Assembly (NCBI GenBank): GCA_004173455.1
Contig: SECL01000010.1
Location: 1 to 64,000, forward strand
Direction: 5' to 3'
Source of the DNA: Moraxellaceae bacterium
Lineage (GTDB): Bacteria; Pseudomonadota; Gammaproteobacteria; Pseudomonadales; Moraxellaceae
DNA length: 64,000 nucleotides
Shown: positions 30,516 to 41,742 of the stretch, piece after piece
Layout: each line of letters starts with the position of its first letter
Position numbering within the stretch: the stretch's first letter is position 1
Translations under genes and position numbers: made by a program
The notes under the pieces: generated by a model
The model's input: only the letters and a program-made list of their open reading frames with translations
What the model was told of the DNA's origin: nothing
Databases searched by the model: none

Positions 30516-30824
30516 TTACAACGTCGGGGTGGTTAACACCACGGTTTGAGACGGTGGCGGTGAATACATGCGCAAGGTCATCACAGCACGACTGCCAATT
30601 TGTGCCGTCGCGCCAAAGGTTTGCTGTTCGATCAGCAGGCGACTCCACTCTACATCCAGATTTTCACGTTCGGCACGCACTTGCTGCAAAGCCCGAAATT
30701 CCTGCCGATACATAAAGACCTGCTGCACCACGGCCATGGCACTGCCCACAATCAGCAGGATCAGCACGATAGGTAACACCCATGCTTTAATTGACGGTGA
30801 ATGCAATGCAGACCTGATGACCAT
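30516..30824 (-). CDS. ftsL: Cell division protein FtsL
   Basis: A 102-residue bitopic divisome protein: a cytoplasmic N-terminus, a membrane helix at about 15-37 and a periplasmic coiled coil (FRALQQVRAERENLDVEWSRL). FtsL joins FtsB and FtsQ to activate FtsWI. The call rests on topology and on the position between rsmH and ftsI. The start codon directly abuts the rsmH stop (TAAATG). Confidence 0.9.
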   Translation of the reverse strand: MVIRSALHSPSIKAWVLPIVLILLIVGSAMAVVQQVFMYRQEFRALQQVRAERENLDVEWSRLLIEQQTFGATAQIGSRAVMTLRMYSPPPSQTVVLTTPTL

Positions 30825-31736
30825 TTAGGCATGCTCCAGACGTTCGGCCACGCGCAACCATGCACTGCGTGAACGATAATTATCATTAACTTCCTGATCA
30901 CCCGGTGCAATCCGGGCTATTTTTTTAAGCGTACGGGGATCAGGCTCTGGCTGCGGTAACCAGCCTTGCTCCGGTAAAGTCGACTGGTTTTGAATGAAAT
31001 GCTTGACCACCCGATCTTCCAGTGAATGAAAGCTAATGACTGCCAGCCTGCCCTGCGGTTTTAATACCTGCACCGCTTGCGGCAAAAAAGCCACCAGATC
31101 ATCTAGCTCACGATTGAGGGCAATCCGAATGGCCTGAAAACTGCGGGTGGCCGGATGCTTGTGTTTTTCCCATTTCGGGTGCGCTTCTTTGACAATTTGC
31201 GCCAGCATACCGGTAGTTTCAATAATCCCCGCACGTTTGATGGCTTTGGCAATCCGGCGGCTGTACCGCTCCTCACCATATTGAAATAATATATTGGCCA
31301 AGTCTTCTTCTTCAATATCCTGTAGCCACTGACTGGCGGTCGCACCCTGACTATTGTCCATGCGCATATCCAGCGGCCCATCATTCATAAAGCTAAAGCC
31401 ACGCTCAGCCTGATCAATTTGTGGCGATGAAATCCCTAAATCGGCCATGACGCCATCAACCAGCCCGAGATTTAACTGGTCAAGCTGCTCGGCCAGATCG
31501 GCAAAACTGGCATGCACCATCATGAGCCGTGAATCCTGCGCTGCCATGACAGCACCAACCGCTTGCGCTTGCGGGTCTTTGTCAAACGCAATCACCCGGC
31601 TATTGTCGCTTAGGCGTTTTAGCAAGGCCTGCGTATGACCACCACGCCCAAACGTGGCATCAATGTAAATTCCTTCTGTGCGTCCAGCCAGTAACGCATC
31701 AATCGTTTCATTTAATAGCACAGAAATATGGGACAT
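30825..31736 (-). CDS. rsmH: 16S rRNA (cytosine-N4)-methyltransferase RsmH
   Basis: A 303-residue SAM-dependent enzyme that methylates N4 of C1402 in 16S rRNA. It begins MSHISVLLNETIDAL; the SAM motif DATFGRGGHTQALL, then DLGISSPQID and the C-terminal ISFHSLEDRVVKHF signature are present. I start at the ATG at 31736; the longer frame would need TTG and adds residues foreign to the family. It is the first gene of the cell-wall cluster; mraZ, which precedes it in many bacteria, is absent. Confidence 0.96.
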   Translation of the reverse strand: MSHISVLLNETIDALLAGRTEGIYIDATFGRGGHTQALLKRLSDNSRVIAFDKDPQAQAVGAVMAAQDSRLMMVHASFADLAEQLDQLNLGLVDGVMADLGISSPQIDQAERGFSFMNDGPLDMRMDNSQGATASQWLQDIEEEDLANILFQYGEERYSRRIAKAIKRAGIIETTGMLAQIVKEAHPKWEKHKHPATRSFQAIRIALNRELDDLVAFLPQAVQVLKPQGRLAVISFHSLEDRVVKHFIQNQSTLPEQGWLPQPEPDPRTLKKIARIAPGDQEVNDNYRSRSAWLRVAERLEHA

Positions 31737-32136
31737 ACCGCAACACTTATAATAGAAGAAAACCTGCAAGGGGCGACATTATCATGTTGTTGCACGGCTG
31801 CGCAAAGCAACTTTTTGTAGAAGCTGCTGTTTTTTGCAGTTGGTTTCAATTTTGGCAAGTTTAATGTCGAAAATCAGAAATCACCTCATGGCACAGATCA
31901 CACCAGCCGGCGATTTATGACCTAGCAACAGGCGAAAGCTGCTTTACCCACGCTCAATAGGAAGCGCAGCTTTTTTCGCTATAATCTATATGATACTCAA
32001 TTTTACCCCCTGACTTTTTGCATGCACGACAGGTTTTTAGTCAATACAGATTTTCAATCGCTGCAACTTTTTACGAGATGTAATTTTGAAAAAATGTAGT
32101 TTTCACAAGATGTAACTTTTAGGATACCCGATCATT
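31737..32136. other. Divergent intergenic region rsmH / mscS with an orphan terminator-like hairpin
   Basis: 400 bases with no gene. On the plus strand a stem AAAGCTGC/GCAGCTTT (31935-31942 with 31966-31973) is followed by a T run (31971-31976), the form of an intrinsic terminator, although no plus-strand gene lies upstream. A weaker stem with TTTTT follows at 31789-31816. A TATAAT (31980-31985) just downstream could be the -10 for the channel gene, but its -35 is poor. A short untranslated RNA ending at 31976 is possible. Confidence 0.35.
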
Positions 32137-33852
32137 ATGGCCATTTGTTTGACGTCTTTTGGGCGACCCAACCTTCAAACGCTCTGGCGTGGGTTGCCGT
32201 TACTGGCGTGTATGGCCTGCTTATGCGTGCCAAGTAATGCCATGGCTGAAAACTCGGCGGATGCGGCACCATCATCTTTCAGTGAAAATTCCAAAAAAGT
32301 CATTAATCTGATCAGTAGCGGCAATATTGAAAATGGCATGACTGATGCCACGACTGACCACAACCAAGACTCTGCCAATAGCGAGCCTGTAACAGCCAAT
32401 AGCACCAGTGCAGCAGCAGTAATTACCGGCGAAAGTACCAACAATGCGCAAATTGAAACCACGCCAACCCCACTGAAAGACAATGATATCCGCCAACGTA
32501 TCTTGGGTATATTTTCTGAAATTGACGGCTTGCAGGCGGTGATTGTCAGCGTGCATCAAGGGGTCGTGACCTTAAGCGGCGAAACGCCTAATGAGAAAAA
32601 AGCCCTACAGGCCATTAACCTGACCAATCGCTTAACCGATGTGGTCACAGTTGAAGACCGAATAGATCGCACACTGGATGTACAGGACAACGTATCCACC
32701 GTGTATCAGGGACTCAAGGCACAGGGTAAAAAACTGGTCAAAGCCTTGCCGCTATTGTTGATTGGCCTTGTGATCTTTGCGCTGGTGGCATGGTTTGGCA
32801 GCTGGTTGTCCAGCCAGAAAAGAATATGGCAGCGCCTGACACCAAATCCGTTTGTTGCTGAATTATTGGCGCAAACCATCAAGGTCATTTTTATTATCTT
32901 TGGCCTGATCATGGCCTTGAGTCTGGTGGGCGCAGAAACGGTTTTAGGCACACTGCTTGGAGGCGCAGGCGTGATCGGTATTGCCGTGGGTTTTGCGGTT
33001 AAGGACACCATTGAAAATTATATTGCTTCATTAATGCTGAGTATTCGCCAGCCGTTTCGTGCGCGCGACCATGTGGTGATTAACACGCTGGAAGGCATTG
33101 TGGTGCGCCTGACGTCACGGGCCACCATCCTGATGACCTTGGATGGTAATCAGTTGCGGATTCCTAACGCGGATGTCTTTAAGGGAACTATTTTAAACTA
33201 CACCAAAAACCCTGAGCGTCGCTTTAGTTTTGAACTGGGCGTGGATGGTAATGATGACCCACTGGCTGCCATTAAGGTTGGGCTGGATGCGATCCATACC
33301 TTGAGCTTTGTATTAGACACACCCAAGGCGGTGGCGATTATTACTGAGGTGGGTGATTCAAATATTGTTTTACAGTTTTTGGTGTGGGTGGATCAGTCCA
33401 AAACCGACTTTTATAAAGCACGCAGTATTGCCATTCGTGAAACCAAGCATGCGCTTGAAAATAACGGATTTAGCTTGCCAGAACCCATCTATCAGATTCG
33501 CTTCAATCATAAGCTCGAAAAAGCCTTTGAATACCTGCAAACTAATCTTACTACTCCTGATCCCGCTTCTAGCGCCAGCACGGATTACCCGTATCGCCCG
33601 CTGCCCCCAGTCGTGAGCGGCAGCCCTAATGTCGATCACCCCTCCCCTGTTGAATCAAAACCGCTCAATCCACTGGCTGATAAAGACAAAAAACAGGCCA
33701 AAGCACGCGCCAAACAGATTTTACAAGGTCAAAGTGCGGCTGAAGTGCTGGATGCCCGCCCTGATAAGAAACTCATGGAAAAGGTTGAACAGGAAATCGC
33801 CGAGAACTCGGATGACACCGATTTGCTGGATAGGAATAGTCCGCAAGAGTAG
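32137..33852 (+). CDS. MscS-family mechanosensitive channel with N-terminal BON domain
   Basis: A 571-residue protein. A signal peptide (about residues 1-37, ending NAMA) and a low-complexity Ser/Thr/Asn linker lead to a BON domain at about 116-177, recognised from the VSVHQGVVTLSGETPNEKKALQAINL core. The membrane part has helices near 203-222 and 247-266, then the MscS pore helix (LGGAGVIGIAVGFAVKDTIENY, 274-295; core GVIGIAVGFAVKD). The MscS beta domain follows, with IRQPFRARDHV and LDGNQLRIPNADVF, and a charged C-terminal tail of about 100 residues. BON domains bind phospholipid or envelope components, so the channel could be tethered to periplasmic structure. It is transcribed alone, divergent from rsmH. 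Channel family certain; the fusion's role is inference. Confidence 0.88.
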   Translation: MAICLTSFGRPNLQTLWRGLPLLACMACLCVPSNAMAENSADAAPSSFSENSKKVINLISSGNIENGMTDATTDHNQDSANSEPVTANSTSAAAVITGESTNNAQIETTPTPLKDNDIRQRILGIFSEIDGLQAVIVSVHQGVVTLSGETPNEKKALQAINLTNRLTDVVTVEDRIDRTLDVQDNVSTVYQGLKAQGKKLVKALPLLLIGLVIFALVAWFGSWLSSQKRIWQRLTPNPFVAELLAQTIKVIFIIFGLIMALSLVGAETVLGTLLGGAGVIGIAVGFAVKDTIENYIASLMLSIRQPFRARDHVVINTLEGIVVRLTSRATILMTLDGNQLRIPNADVFKGTILNYTKNPERRFSFELGVDGNDDPLAAIKVGLDAIHTLSFVLDTPKAVAIITEVGDSNIVLQFLVWVDQSKTDFYKARSIAIRETKHALENNGFSLPEPIYQIRFNHKLEKAFEYLQTNLTTPDPASSASTDYPYRPLPPVVSGSPNVDHPSPVESKPLNPLADKDKKQAKARAKQILQGQSAAEVLDARPDKKLMEKVEQEIAENSDDTDLLDRNSPQE

Positions 33853-33894
33853 TTCATAAGAATAGTGTGGGTAGCGTGTCGGTATGGATTTTTA

Positions 33895-33922
33895 TAAAAA
33901 AGAGGAGCACATGGCTCCTCTT
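33895..33922 (-). terminator. Intrinsic terminator of the giant adhesin gene
   Basis: A 9-bp stem (33900-33908 with 33914-33922, AAGAGGAGC/GCTCCTCTT, 5-base loop) followed on the minus strand by a T run (complement of 33896-33901). It lies about 20 bases beyond the adhesin stop. On the plus strand it could also weakly end the channel gene transcript. Confidence 0.8.
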
Positions 33923-33940
33923 GTGCTTCAGGTCAACCCA

Positions 33941-36900
33941 TTAAAACAGGACTGCCTGCTGGGCCAAAAAGTCATCGGGACGTTCAGTGGTGAATGTATG
34001 CATTAAGGAATCATGATTGCTTACAGGCTGTACTGGCGCAGCACTGATTCCCAAAGTGGCAAAAATATCTTCAGCAACAACATCAACCTGATCTGTTAGC
34101 AATGCATCAATATTCTGAGGAGAACTTATTGAATTGCTGTCAGGATCAGACGTTAATGCGGCAGGGTCATGGTGCGCTGTATTCAGCAAGGTGTAAATCG
34201 CACTAAAACCCTCCATTACCGGCTCATCAACTGGTTCATCAATCACCACCACATCTGATCGTTCGGCAATAATTAGGCTACTGCCTTCACTGACATTTCC
34301 CGCCCGGTCAGTCACAGTCACCTCAAACACACCGCCCTCAGGATAATAGCTGTCGAAGTAAAGTACAAAGTTGCCCATCTCATCCGTTATTGACTCACCT
34401 GCCACGCTATTGTCAGCCGCATGCACTTTAACCGTGCTATAGGGTTCGGCACTTCCCATTAGCATGAGGGTTTGTGATGACATCTCATCATTGAGCATCA
34501 GATCGCTGGCGGGTGCAGGGGCAGTTACATCCAGTGGGGTGCTAATGCTAGCTGGAACACTGGCATTTCCGGCTTCATCAATGACCGTAACAGTGAGCAC
34601 TTCGCCGTTGAGGTATTTACTTTCCAGAAAAACACTAAATACATTCCAACCACCATCGGTATAGCCTGTGCCGATCAACGAACCCTCCGCATCCCGTACT
34701 TCAATTGAACAATAAAAATCTGCCTGTCCAGTCACAACTTGCCACTCGCCAGACTCACTGATTGCCAGATCAAGCGGCATGGCGGGCGGGATATGATCCA
34801 GCGGAACTATCAGGTCTGCCGCATGACTGGTATTACCTGCCCGATCGGTGGCCACCACGGTAATATATTGTCCTTCGTAATTTGGGCCATAAATATCAAG
34901 CACAAATTTGCCAGCCGCATCTGCAAAAACATCACCATTGTTAATGGTATAGCCGTTACTGTCATAAACCTGAATCTGACTATAGGCTTCAGCCGTACCG
35001 CTTAACAGGGTGCGTTCGTCATTAAATTCCAGCTGTTCGGGTATGGCTGGTGGTGTCACATCAGCGATGGCAACCACTTGCGTGACTGCACTTTGATTGC
35101 CAGCACGGTCAATGGCTGTAATGGTTAAGGTATCCCCTTCGTTGATATGATCCCAATACATCCCAATGCGGAATTCACCCGGCCGGGATTCATAGACATA
35201 CGAGGTCAGCTCTTTGCCTGCACTATCCCTCACGATAAAACGACTTTCCGGCTCAGCATTTACAAAGACAGATTCAAGGCTTTGATCAAAGCCCAGCACT
35301 TCTGGTGCTGCTGGCGGTGTATTGTCCAGCGGGGCAATAATCGTGGCTGCAATACTTTCATTGCCTGCCCTATCAATGGCAACCACTGTAACCTGCTGGC
35401 CTTGCAGTAATGGGGGGTTAAACTGAATATTAAATTGATTACTGTACCAAGCCGAGCCTTCAGTGATGACTGTACCATCGGCATTCATCACTACAATTTT
35501 GCTGTTCATTTCAGCCGTGCCGCTTAACACACTGCCATTGGCACTAAACTCAAGAGCGTGCGGTGCCTCAGGCGCGATATTATCTAGCGGGGCTTTAACC
35601 TTAACCAGTTTACTTTCATTATCGGCATGATCCTTGACCAATACACTTAAAGTTTGCCCTTTAAGATAATAGTCGTACAGATATACCTTAAAATTGCCTT
35701 TTTCATCGGCATAGTCCTGACCGACCAGATTTTTATTTTGATCAAAAATGGAAATGATGGAATAGGCTTCGGCATGACCTGTCATGGACTGGCCGTCACT
35801 ACTGACTTTTAGGCCGCTGGCCGCTTTGGGAGCGGTCACATCAATGGGCGCAATGATACTGCTGGCGATACTGTCAGACACCGAACCCTCAACCACCACC
35901 CGCAAGGTTTCCCCACGCACATAAAAATCATTCAGATCAATAGTGAAGTGACCCGAATCATCGGCCCAGCCTAGTGCCAGAAAAGAGCCGCTTGGGTCAT
36001 AAATCTTAACAACTGCATTTAGCGCAGCCTGCCCGCTTAATAAATGGCCATCTGCTGAAACTTCCAGATCAGTGGCCGGTCGTGGTGCTTTGGCATTGAC
36101 TGGAATGCTATAGGTTGCTGCCTGACTTTCGTTGCCAGCATAATCAACCGCGCGAATAAATAATTGTTGCCCCTTAAAAATATAACCTTGCAGCATGGCT
36201 TCAAAATGCCCACTGGCATCAACGTGAGATTCGCCCCTTACAAAGCCCTCACTATCCTTGATTACAATGGTGCTGTTTGCTTCTGCATGTCCTGTGATGT
36301 ATGAATGGTATTCGGTTACTTTCACCTGAGTTGGTTTGGTCGGTGGGGTGATGTCATTGGGTGCAATCACACTGGCCGCGTTGCTAAATTTTTCATAATA
36401 ATTTTCAGCAACATAAACCTTAAGGGTTTGTCCCTTGACATAGGGGTTGTTCAAGGTAATGGAAAATTTTCCGGTTTGGTCTACGGAAATAGCATTCTGA
36501 ATCACCTGATTTTGGTCATTGACCACATACACGTAACTGCCCGCTGTCGCATGGCCTGTTAGTACATCCCCTTTATCATTGATAACTAAATGAGTTGCTA
36601 TAGCGACTGTGCTTTGTGGGGTAACAATGCTGGTTTGCGCACTGACATTACCGGCATGATCCATCACCGTCACAAAAACAGTTTCACCATGTAAAAAGTT
36701 CTGGTCAAACGACACGTCAAAATGATTATCTTCCCTTACTTCTGTAGTCGAAATCACTTGCCCCAGACTATCTTTAACCACAATATTGGCACTGTTTTCA
36801 GCATCACCGCTTAATACGCCACCTGCTCCAAATGTCAGGTTCGTGGCCGCTTTGGGAGCGAGATTATCCAGTGGTGCCGTAACATTAACCGGGGTGCTGG

Positions 36901-39900
36901 CATTGCCGGCGTGATCCATCACCACCACCGTTAATTTTTGACCCTTTAAGTAGTAGTTTGAAAAGTAAACCTCAAAGCTGCCATCGGCCTTGACCTGTTC
37001 ATAATAACTATAAATTTGCTGACCATCGGCGTCATAGACTTTAATCAGGCTACCCGGTTCAGCAAGGCCTGATAGTGAATTGCCGGATGGATTGATCACC
37101 ACTTGCGTTGCTGGCGTGGGGGCGCTGGTATCGACAGGTGCGGTAATCACACCCGCAACACTTTGATTGCCCGCCTTATCGGTGGCAATGACTTTGAGGG
37201 TTTCACCCTTTAGATAATAACCAAATAGCGTGCTACTAAAGGTGCCATCTTCATTGGTTGTACCATAACCGGCCGAATTACCATGCGAGTCATAAATCCT
37301 GATTTCAGTGAGGGCTTCGGACTGACCACTTAACGTATGGCCTGTCGGATCAAGTACCAGAGCCGTAGGCGCTAAAGGAGCAATGTCATCTAACGGCGCA
37401 ATCAGGCTGCCCGCACTGCTTTCATTACCTGCCGCATCAATCACCTTGACAGTTAAGACCTGACCTTGTAGCAATGGCGGATAAAACCAGATGCTAAAGC
37501 TGCCGTCGTTCCAGCTTGGCGATGCGTTGATTTGCTGGCCAGCGGCATCTTCTACCACAATTTGGCTATTCGGCTCAGCCTGCCCTGTCAGGTAATGGCC
37601 ATCGGGTGACATCACCAGATTGGTTGCCTGCTTAGGTGCCACATTATCCAGCGGTGCAACCACGGTTGCGGCGGTGCTCTGGTTGCCGGCCTGATCAGTG
37701 ACAACCACACTGATCACCTGGCCTTTGAGCTGAGTATTCCAAAAATAGGCGCTAAGATTGCCGTCGCTATCGGTGTAGCCATTGCCAATCTTCTCATGAT
37801 TACTGTTATAAAGCGTAATATCGCTATTGGCTTCGGCATGGCCAGTGATGGTCTGGCCATGGCTATCAATGACCAGATCGGTTGGCGCTTCGGGTGCTTG
37901 GTTATCGTTCGGGGCAATCACTTTTCGGGCTTTGCCTGCATTACCTGCCCGGTCTACTACGGTGACCGTTAAGGTTTCGCCATGCAAATAATGCTGGTTT
38001 AGCGTGAGTTCAAACTGACCTTTATCATTGGTCTGGCCTGAACCTGCATAGTTGCCTTCCCGATCGGTTACTGTAATTTCACTATTGGCTTCAGCAGTCC
38101 CCGTCAGGATACGGCCATCAGCATTCACGCTTAAATGAGCCGCTGCCGCCGGTGCGATCTGGTCAACAGGCGCTGTAATGCTCACAGGCTTGGCAGAATT
38201 GCCTGCTTCATCCGTCATGCTGATCGTCAGTTTTTGGCCATTTAAATAATACTGATCCAGTACAACGCTAAACTTTCCGATGGAATTACTCTGGCCGCTT
38301 CCGATAAGCCGATGCTCGGCATCATAAATTTTTACCGATGTATGGGCATCACCTATGCCGGTAATACGGTGTCCCTGTGCGTCAACCACGAGCTGCTGGG
38401 CAGACTGTGGTGCCACGTAATCCATGACCGTAATCGCAGGCTTGCTTTCATGGCCACGCGAATCAATTGCGGTGACAAACAACTGCTGGCCATTGGTTAG
38501 CTCGGCATCCACATGCACAGAAAGATACTGGTACGAGTCATTATCCAGCAGATGATACGGCAGGATATTGCCTTTCTCATCTTTAATAACAATCCGGTTG
38601 CCGCGTTCAACGCTGACCTCAATAATATTGTCTACACCCGTTTTGGCACTCACCTCGGGCATTAATGCATATTCCGGTGCTTTGACCTCAACGGGTGTGC
38701 TTGCATTGTGATTGGCATCAACAATGGTGACCTTAATGGTTTCGCCATGATGCAGCGCAGAACCCAAAACAATCCGAAAGCTGCCATCTTTTTGTACCGG
38801 AATACTGTCTACGCCGCCATTCATAAACGCAAACGTGACAAAGCTACCTGCTTCTGCCTGACCACTAATCACGGTTCCACTGTCATTAATGGTGACCGCA
38901 GTGGCGGGTTCAGGCGCGGTATAGTCAACAGTGATTTGTCCTTGTGCGCTATTTTGACCCTTGCTATTGACGGCTGATACCTGCAATTGCTGATGATCGG
39001 TTAATGACTGGCTGGACTGTAGCGAAAAATAACCCGACCAATCACTTGTTCCGCTCGCAATGATATTGCCGCTGGCATCCTTAATGGTAATCGTGCTATT
39101 AACCTCTGCCCGCCCTGAAATCAGACCATCGGTGGTAATGCGCTGCACATCAGGCACAGGCGCATAATCCGGTGCCGTTACCGTGGCACTAGGACTGATA
39201 TTCTGGTTGTTATCATGCACCCTGACCTGAACTTTTTCACCCTCATGCAACGGGGTGATTAGTACGATACTAAATGTGCCGTCGGCATTAATATCACCAT
39301 ATCCCAGTGAATAACCTTGTTCATTCTGAATCTCCACAAAGCTACCTGCTTCACCTGTTCCACTCAGGGTAGTCCCTAGCGCATCAAAGACCAGACCCGT
39401 TGGCGCAGTGGGTGGCGTATAGTCAGCAGTCAGCGAATAGGGCCGGCTTTCCATGCCATCCTTAATGGCAATCACCGTAATTGCCGTGCCTTCTGGCAGC
39501 GGCTGATCAAGACTAAAACTAAAGTGGCGGAAATCAAATAAAGAGGACGAAACTAACCCATTGAAGTTATCAGTCACATCATATTCACCAATCACCTGAC
39601 CTTGTGCATCCAGTACCTTAATCAGGCTGCCTGATGTGGTGAAGCCCTCAATTAAGCCATTTTCGCTAATGTGCATAATCTCTATAAAAGGAACCTCAAC
39701 CACATTTACCGGATTAGACAGATTGCTTTCATGGCCATTGATTGTGGCGGTGACGCGAAGGCTGTCACCCGCTTCTACCAGTCCAGTCTCTCCATAAATG
39801 GTAAATTGGCCATTGTCATCGGCTGTAGCACTGGCAATCGCATTACCTTGGGCATCCTTAATGGTAATAGTGCTGCCCTTAAACGCTGTGCCACTGATAG

Positions 39901-41602
39901 TCAGGACACCAATACCACTGACCGTTGCCAGAATCTCTGTCGGTGCCTCAGGAACCGGATTGATACTGTAAGCTTTGCTAACATCCAGCTGAGCCACATT
40001 ACCGGCGATGTCTTTGAGCGATAGATGTGCAGATACCTGATCGGCACTAAATAATACATTGCCAGCAATTTCTACCGACCACTGACCTGTCGCAGGATCA
40101 ATGGTGGCTGCATAGCTGTTGCCATCCACTTCCACCATCAGGCTGTAATGGCTAAGGTCAGTTGCAAGGCCGCTTAACGATCCGGTAATCAGCTGGGTAT
40201 TTTCGGCTTCCAGCAAATCAATGCTGTTGTCCGCTGTAATATCATTAATGCTGATGACGGTTTTGGTCATATCGATTTGCTGGTCAACGATGACGGACTG
40301 CACATCGCTTGTGCTGCTATTGCCAGCAATGTCAGTCGTGATCGCACGGAATTGATAGCTTCCATTCGCCAGATTACTTTGTACTGCCGTGGTGGCCATC
40401 CATGTCTTGCCGCCGTCAGTCGACATCTGATACTCAATCTGGCTACCGGCTTCCTGTCCGGATAATTGCAGGTTAAAACTGTCATCCCGTGTAATACGAT
40501 CGGTGCCAGAAGCTCCCGTATCAGTTAAATCAAGCATACTTAGGTTGGCGGCTGTGGGAGCGGTGGTGTCGACAGTGACAAGTTGCACCGCGCTAAAACT
40601 GCTATTACCCGCAATGTCGGTTACTTTGGCACGAAACTGATAGCTACCATCTATCAAATCAGCCTGATTAGCTGTTGTAGTGATCCAGCTTTTGCCGCCA
40701 TCAATCGACATCTGATACTCAATCTGGCTATTGCTTTCTGTTTTCGTAACAGTCAAATCAAAGCTTTTATCATTGCCAATATGATCGGTTGCCACCTGAC
40801 CGCTATCCTGATAATTACCCAGTGTTAGCTGGCCAGCAGCAGGCAGGGTGGTATCTACTGTCAGCGCTGTGGTGTCGCTAAATGAGCTATTACCTGCGGC
40901 ATCCGTGACTTTTACCCGAAACTGATAACTGCCATCCACCAGATTGCTTTGCATGGCCGTGGTGCCAATCCATGTCTTGCCACCGTCAGTCGACATCTGA
41001 TACTCAATCTGGCTACCGGCTTCCTGTCCGGATAATTGCAGGTTAAAACTGCGATCACTGGTTATACGATCTAAACTGGACGCCCCTGTATCCTGTAACT
41101 GGGTAAAAGACAAGCGACCTGTATCAGGTGCTGTTGTATCTTTAGGCGATGCACTGCTGCTCCCACCACCCTGACTGGCTGCAATGGCAATGCCACCGAC
41201 CACCGCTGCCCCAATTCCATACAGCCCCAGATTGCCCGTTTCACTGAGCAATGGCGCTGCCGTAGTATCCACAGGCAAATAATCCACCGTAATTTGTCCT
41301 GTCGCTGCTGGAGTTATATTCACTTGCCAGCTACCCGTCGCGCTTTCCAATACCATCTGGCTATTGGCAAATGCAAAGTAATTTTCAACTGTAATCACTT
41401 CACCATTTTCCAGCGTAATTACCGCGCTGTTGCCAGTGCGCTCAATTTTTGCAATCTGGTCTGGGGTGATGCCCAACTGCACTTTGGCTACCTTATCCAA
41501 GGTCACCACGGTATGCTGCGGATCAATAACTTTAATTGTTGCCGATTGTGCTTTTAGGACACTTAAGTTATTTGTTTGATTTAAAACATTAATTTTTACC
41601 AT
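33941..41602 (-). CDS. Giant BapA-type adhesin with Ig-like repeats
   Basis: A 2553-residue protein. Residues 1-120 form the prefix domain of BapA/Bap/LapF-type adhesins ([23 protein letters not shown] and so on). A hydrophobic Gly/Ala segment (about 125-148) and a Ser/Gly linker follow. Three near-identical Ig-like units lie at 155-441 ([13 protein letters not shown], YQFRxKVTDxAGNSS), one divergent Bap unit to about 548, 22 repeats of about 86 residues to about 2448, and a 105-residue acidic tail. No RTX nonapeptides were seen, and there is no adjacent type I exporter. Such proteins mediate biofilm formation and surface attachment. The ATG at 41602 has GAG eight bases upstream; GTG at 41611 is an alternative. 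Export route uncertain. Confidence 0.85.
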   Translation of the reverse strand: MVKINVLNQTNNLSVLKAQSATIKVIDPQHTVVTLDKVAKVQLGITPDQIAKIERTGNSAVITLENGEVITVENYFAFANSQMVLESATGSWQVNITPAATGQITVDYLPVDTTAAPLLSETGNLGLYGIGAAVVGGIAIAASQGGGSSSASPKDTTAPDTGRLSFTQLQDTGASSLDRITSDRSFNLQLSGQEAGSQIEYQMSTDGGKTWIGTTAMQSNLVDGSYQFRVKVTDAAGNSSFSDTTALTVDTTLPAAGQLTLGNYQDSGQVATDHIGNDKSFDLTVTKTESNSQIEYQMSIDGGKSWITTTANQADLIDGSYQFRAKVTDIAGNSSFSAVQLVTVDTTAPTAANLSMLDLTDTGASGTDRITRDDSFNLQLSGQEAGSQIEYQMSTDGGKTWMATTAVQSNLANGSYQFRAITTDIAGNSSTSDVQSVIVDQQIDMTKTVISINDITADNSIDLLEAENTQLITGSLSGLATDLSHYSLMVEVDGNSYAATIDPATGQWSVEIAGNVLFSADQVSAHLSLKDIAGNVAQLDVSKAYSINPVPEAPTEILATVSGIGVLTISGTAFKGSTITIKDAQGNAIASATADDNGQFTIYGETGLVEAGDSLRVTATINGHESNLSNPVNVVEVPFIEIMHISENGLIEGFTTSGSLIKVLDAQGQVIGEYDVTDNFNGLVSSSLFDFRHFSFSLDQPLPEGTAITVIAIKDGMESRPYSLTADYTPPTAPTGLVFDALGTTLSGTGEAGSFVEIQNEQGYSLGYGDINADGTFSIVLITPLHEGEKVQVRVHDNNQNISPSATVTAPDYAPVPDVQRITTDGLISGRAEVNSTITIKDASGNIIASGTSDWSGYFSLQSSQSLTDHQQLQVSAVNSKGQNSAQGQITVDYTAPEPATAVTINDSGTVISGQAEAGSFVTFAFMNGGVDSIPVQKDGSFRIVLGSALHHGETIKVTIVDANHNASTPVEVKAPEYALMPEVSAKTGVDNIIEVSVERGNRIVIKDEKGNILPYHLLDNDSYQYLSVHVDAELTNGQQLFVTAIDSRGHESKPAITVMDYVAPQSAQQLVVDAQGHRITGIGDAHTSVKIYDAEHRLIGSGQSNSIGKFSVVLDQYYLNGQKLTISMTDEAGNSAKPVSITAPVDQIAPAAAAHLSVNADGRILTGTAEANSEITVTDREGNYAGSGQTNDKGQFELTLNQHYLHGETLTVTVVDRAGNAGKARKVIAPNDNQAPEAPTDLVIDSHGQTITGHAEANSDITLYNSNHEKIGNGYTDSDGNLSAYFWNTQLKGQVISVVVTDQAGNQSTAATVVAPLDNVAPKQATNLVMSPDGHYLTGQAEPNSQIVVEDAAGQQINASPSWNDGSFSIWFYPPLLQGQVLTVKVIDAAGNESSAGSLIAPLDDIAPLAPTALVLDPTGHTLSGQSEALTEIRIYDSHGNSAGYGTTNEDGTFSSTLFGYYLKGETLKVIATDKAGNQSVAGVITAPVDTSAPTPATQVVINPSGNSLSGLAEPGSLIKVYDADGQQIYSYYEQVKADGSFEVYFSNYYLKGQKLTVVVMDHAGNASTPVNVTAPLDNLAPKAATNLTFGAGGVLSGDAENSANIVVKDSLGQVISTTEVREDNHFDVSFDQNFLHGETVFVTVMDHAGNVSAQTSIVTPQSTVAIATHLVINDKGDVLTGHATAGSYVYVVNDQNQVIQNAISVDQTGKFSITLNNPYVKGQTLKVYVAENYYEKFSNAASVIAPNDITPPTKPTQVKVTEYHSYITGHAEANSTIVIKDSEGFVRGESHVDASGHFEAMLQGYIFKGQQLFIRAVDYAGNESQAATYSIPVNAKAPRPATDLEVSADGHLLSGQAALNAVVKIYDPSGSFLALGWADDSGHFTIDLNDFYVRGETLRVVVEGSVSDSIASSIIAPIDVTAPKAASGLKVSSDGQSMTGHAEAYSIISIFDQNKNLVGQDYADEKGNFKVYLYDYYLKGQTLSVLVKDHADNESKLVKVKAPLDNIAPEAPHALEFSANGSVLSGTAEMNSKIVVMNADGTVITEGSAWYSNQFNIQFNPPLLQGQQVTVVAIDRAGNESIAATIIAPLDNTPPAAPEVLGFDQSLESVFVNAEPESRFIVRDSAGKELTSYVYESRPGEFRIGMYWDHINEGDTLTITAIDRAGNQSAVTQVVAIADVTPPAIPEQLEFNDERTLLSGTAEAYSQIQVYDSNGYTINNGDVFADAAGKFVLDIYGPNYEGQYITVVATDRAGNTSHAADLIVPLDHIPPAMPLDLAISESGEWQVVTGQADFYCSIEVRDAEGSLIGTGYTDGGWNVFSVFLESKYLNGEVLTVTVIDEAGNASVPASISTPLDVTAPAPASDLMLNDEMSSQTLMLMGSAEPYSTVKVHAADNSVAGESITDEMGNFVLYFDSYYPEGGVFEVTVTDRAGNVSEGSSLIIAERSDVVVIDEPVDEPVMEGFSAIYTLLNTAHHDPAALTSDPDSNSISSPQNIDALLTDQVDVVAEDIFATLGISAAPVQPVSNHDSLMHTFTTERPDDFLAQQAVLF
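34259..39958 (-). repeat. 22 Ig-like (Bap-type) repeats in the giant adhesin
   Basis: About 22 consecutive units of 82-90 codons. The usual unit runs: PxxATxLxxxxxGxxLxGxAExxSxIxV, then DxxGxxxxxGxxxxDGxFxxxL, then YLxGxxLxVxxxDxAGNxSxxxxxxAPxDxxAP. Units 7-12 and 15-22 are most alike; units 1-6, 13 and 14 are diverged. They differ at DNA level, so the array is old except where noted elsewhere. Boundaries are good to a few codons. Confidence 0.8.
40280..41140 (-). repeat. Three near-identical N-proximal Ig-like units
   Basis: Three units of about 96 codons. Units 1 and 3 share a 69-base segment that is identical (40413-40481 and 40983-41051), extending to about 84 bases with one mismatch. 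Unit 2 is more diverged. This points to recent duplication or gene conversion between units 1 and 3. Confidence 0.85.
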
Positions 41603-41742
41603 TATATACACTCAATTTAGATTATAAATTTTGTGTTTATATAACGTTAATTTTGGTAAAAAATCTATGCATCCAACAAAAAATTTATCGCAATTTTTCC
41701 GCTATAATCGCTGCAATTTACACATTTTGCCTATCCAGACCT

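Noticed and set aside
30499-30648. A 50-residue N-terminal extension of FtsI
   Set aside because: It lies within ftsL in another frame and has no family similarity; the ATG at 30498 gives the normal FtsI start.
34259-39958. Regular repeats as a possible CRISPR array
   Set aside because: They are in-frame protein repeats of about 258 bases within one reading frame, not short identical direct repeats with unique spacers.
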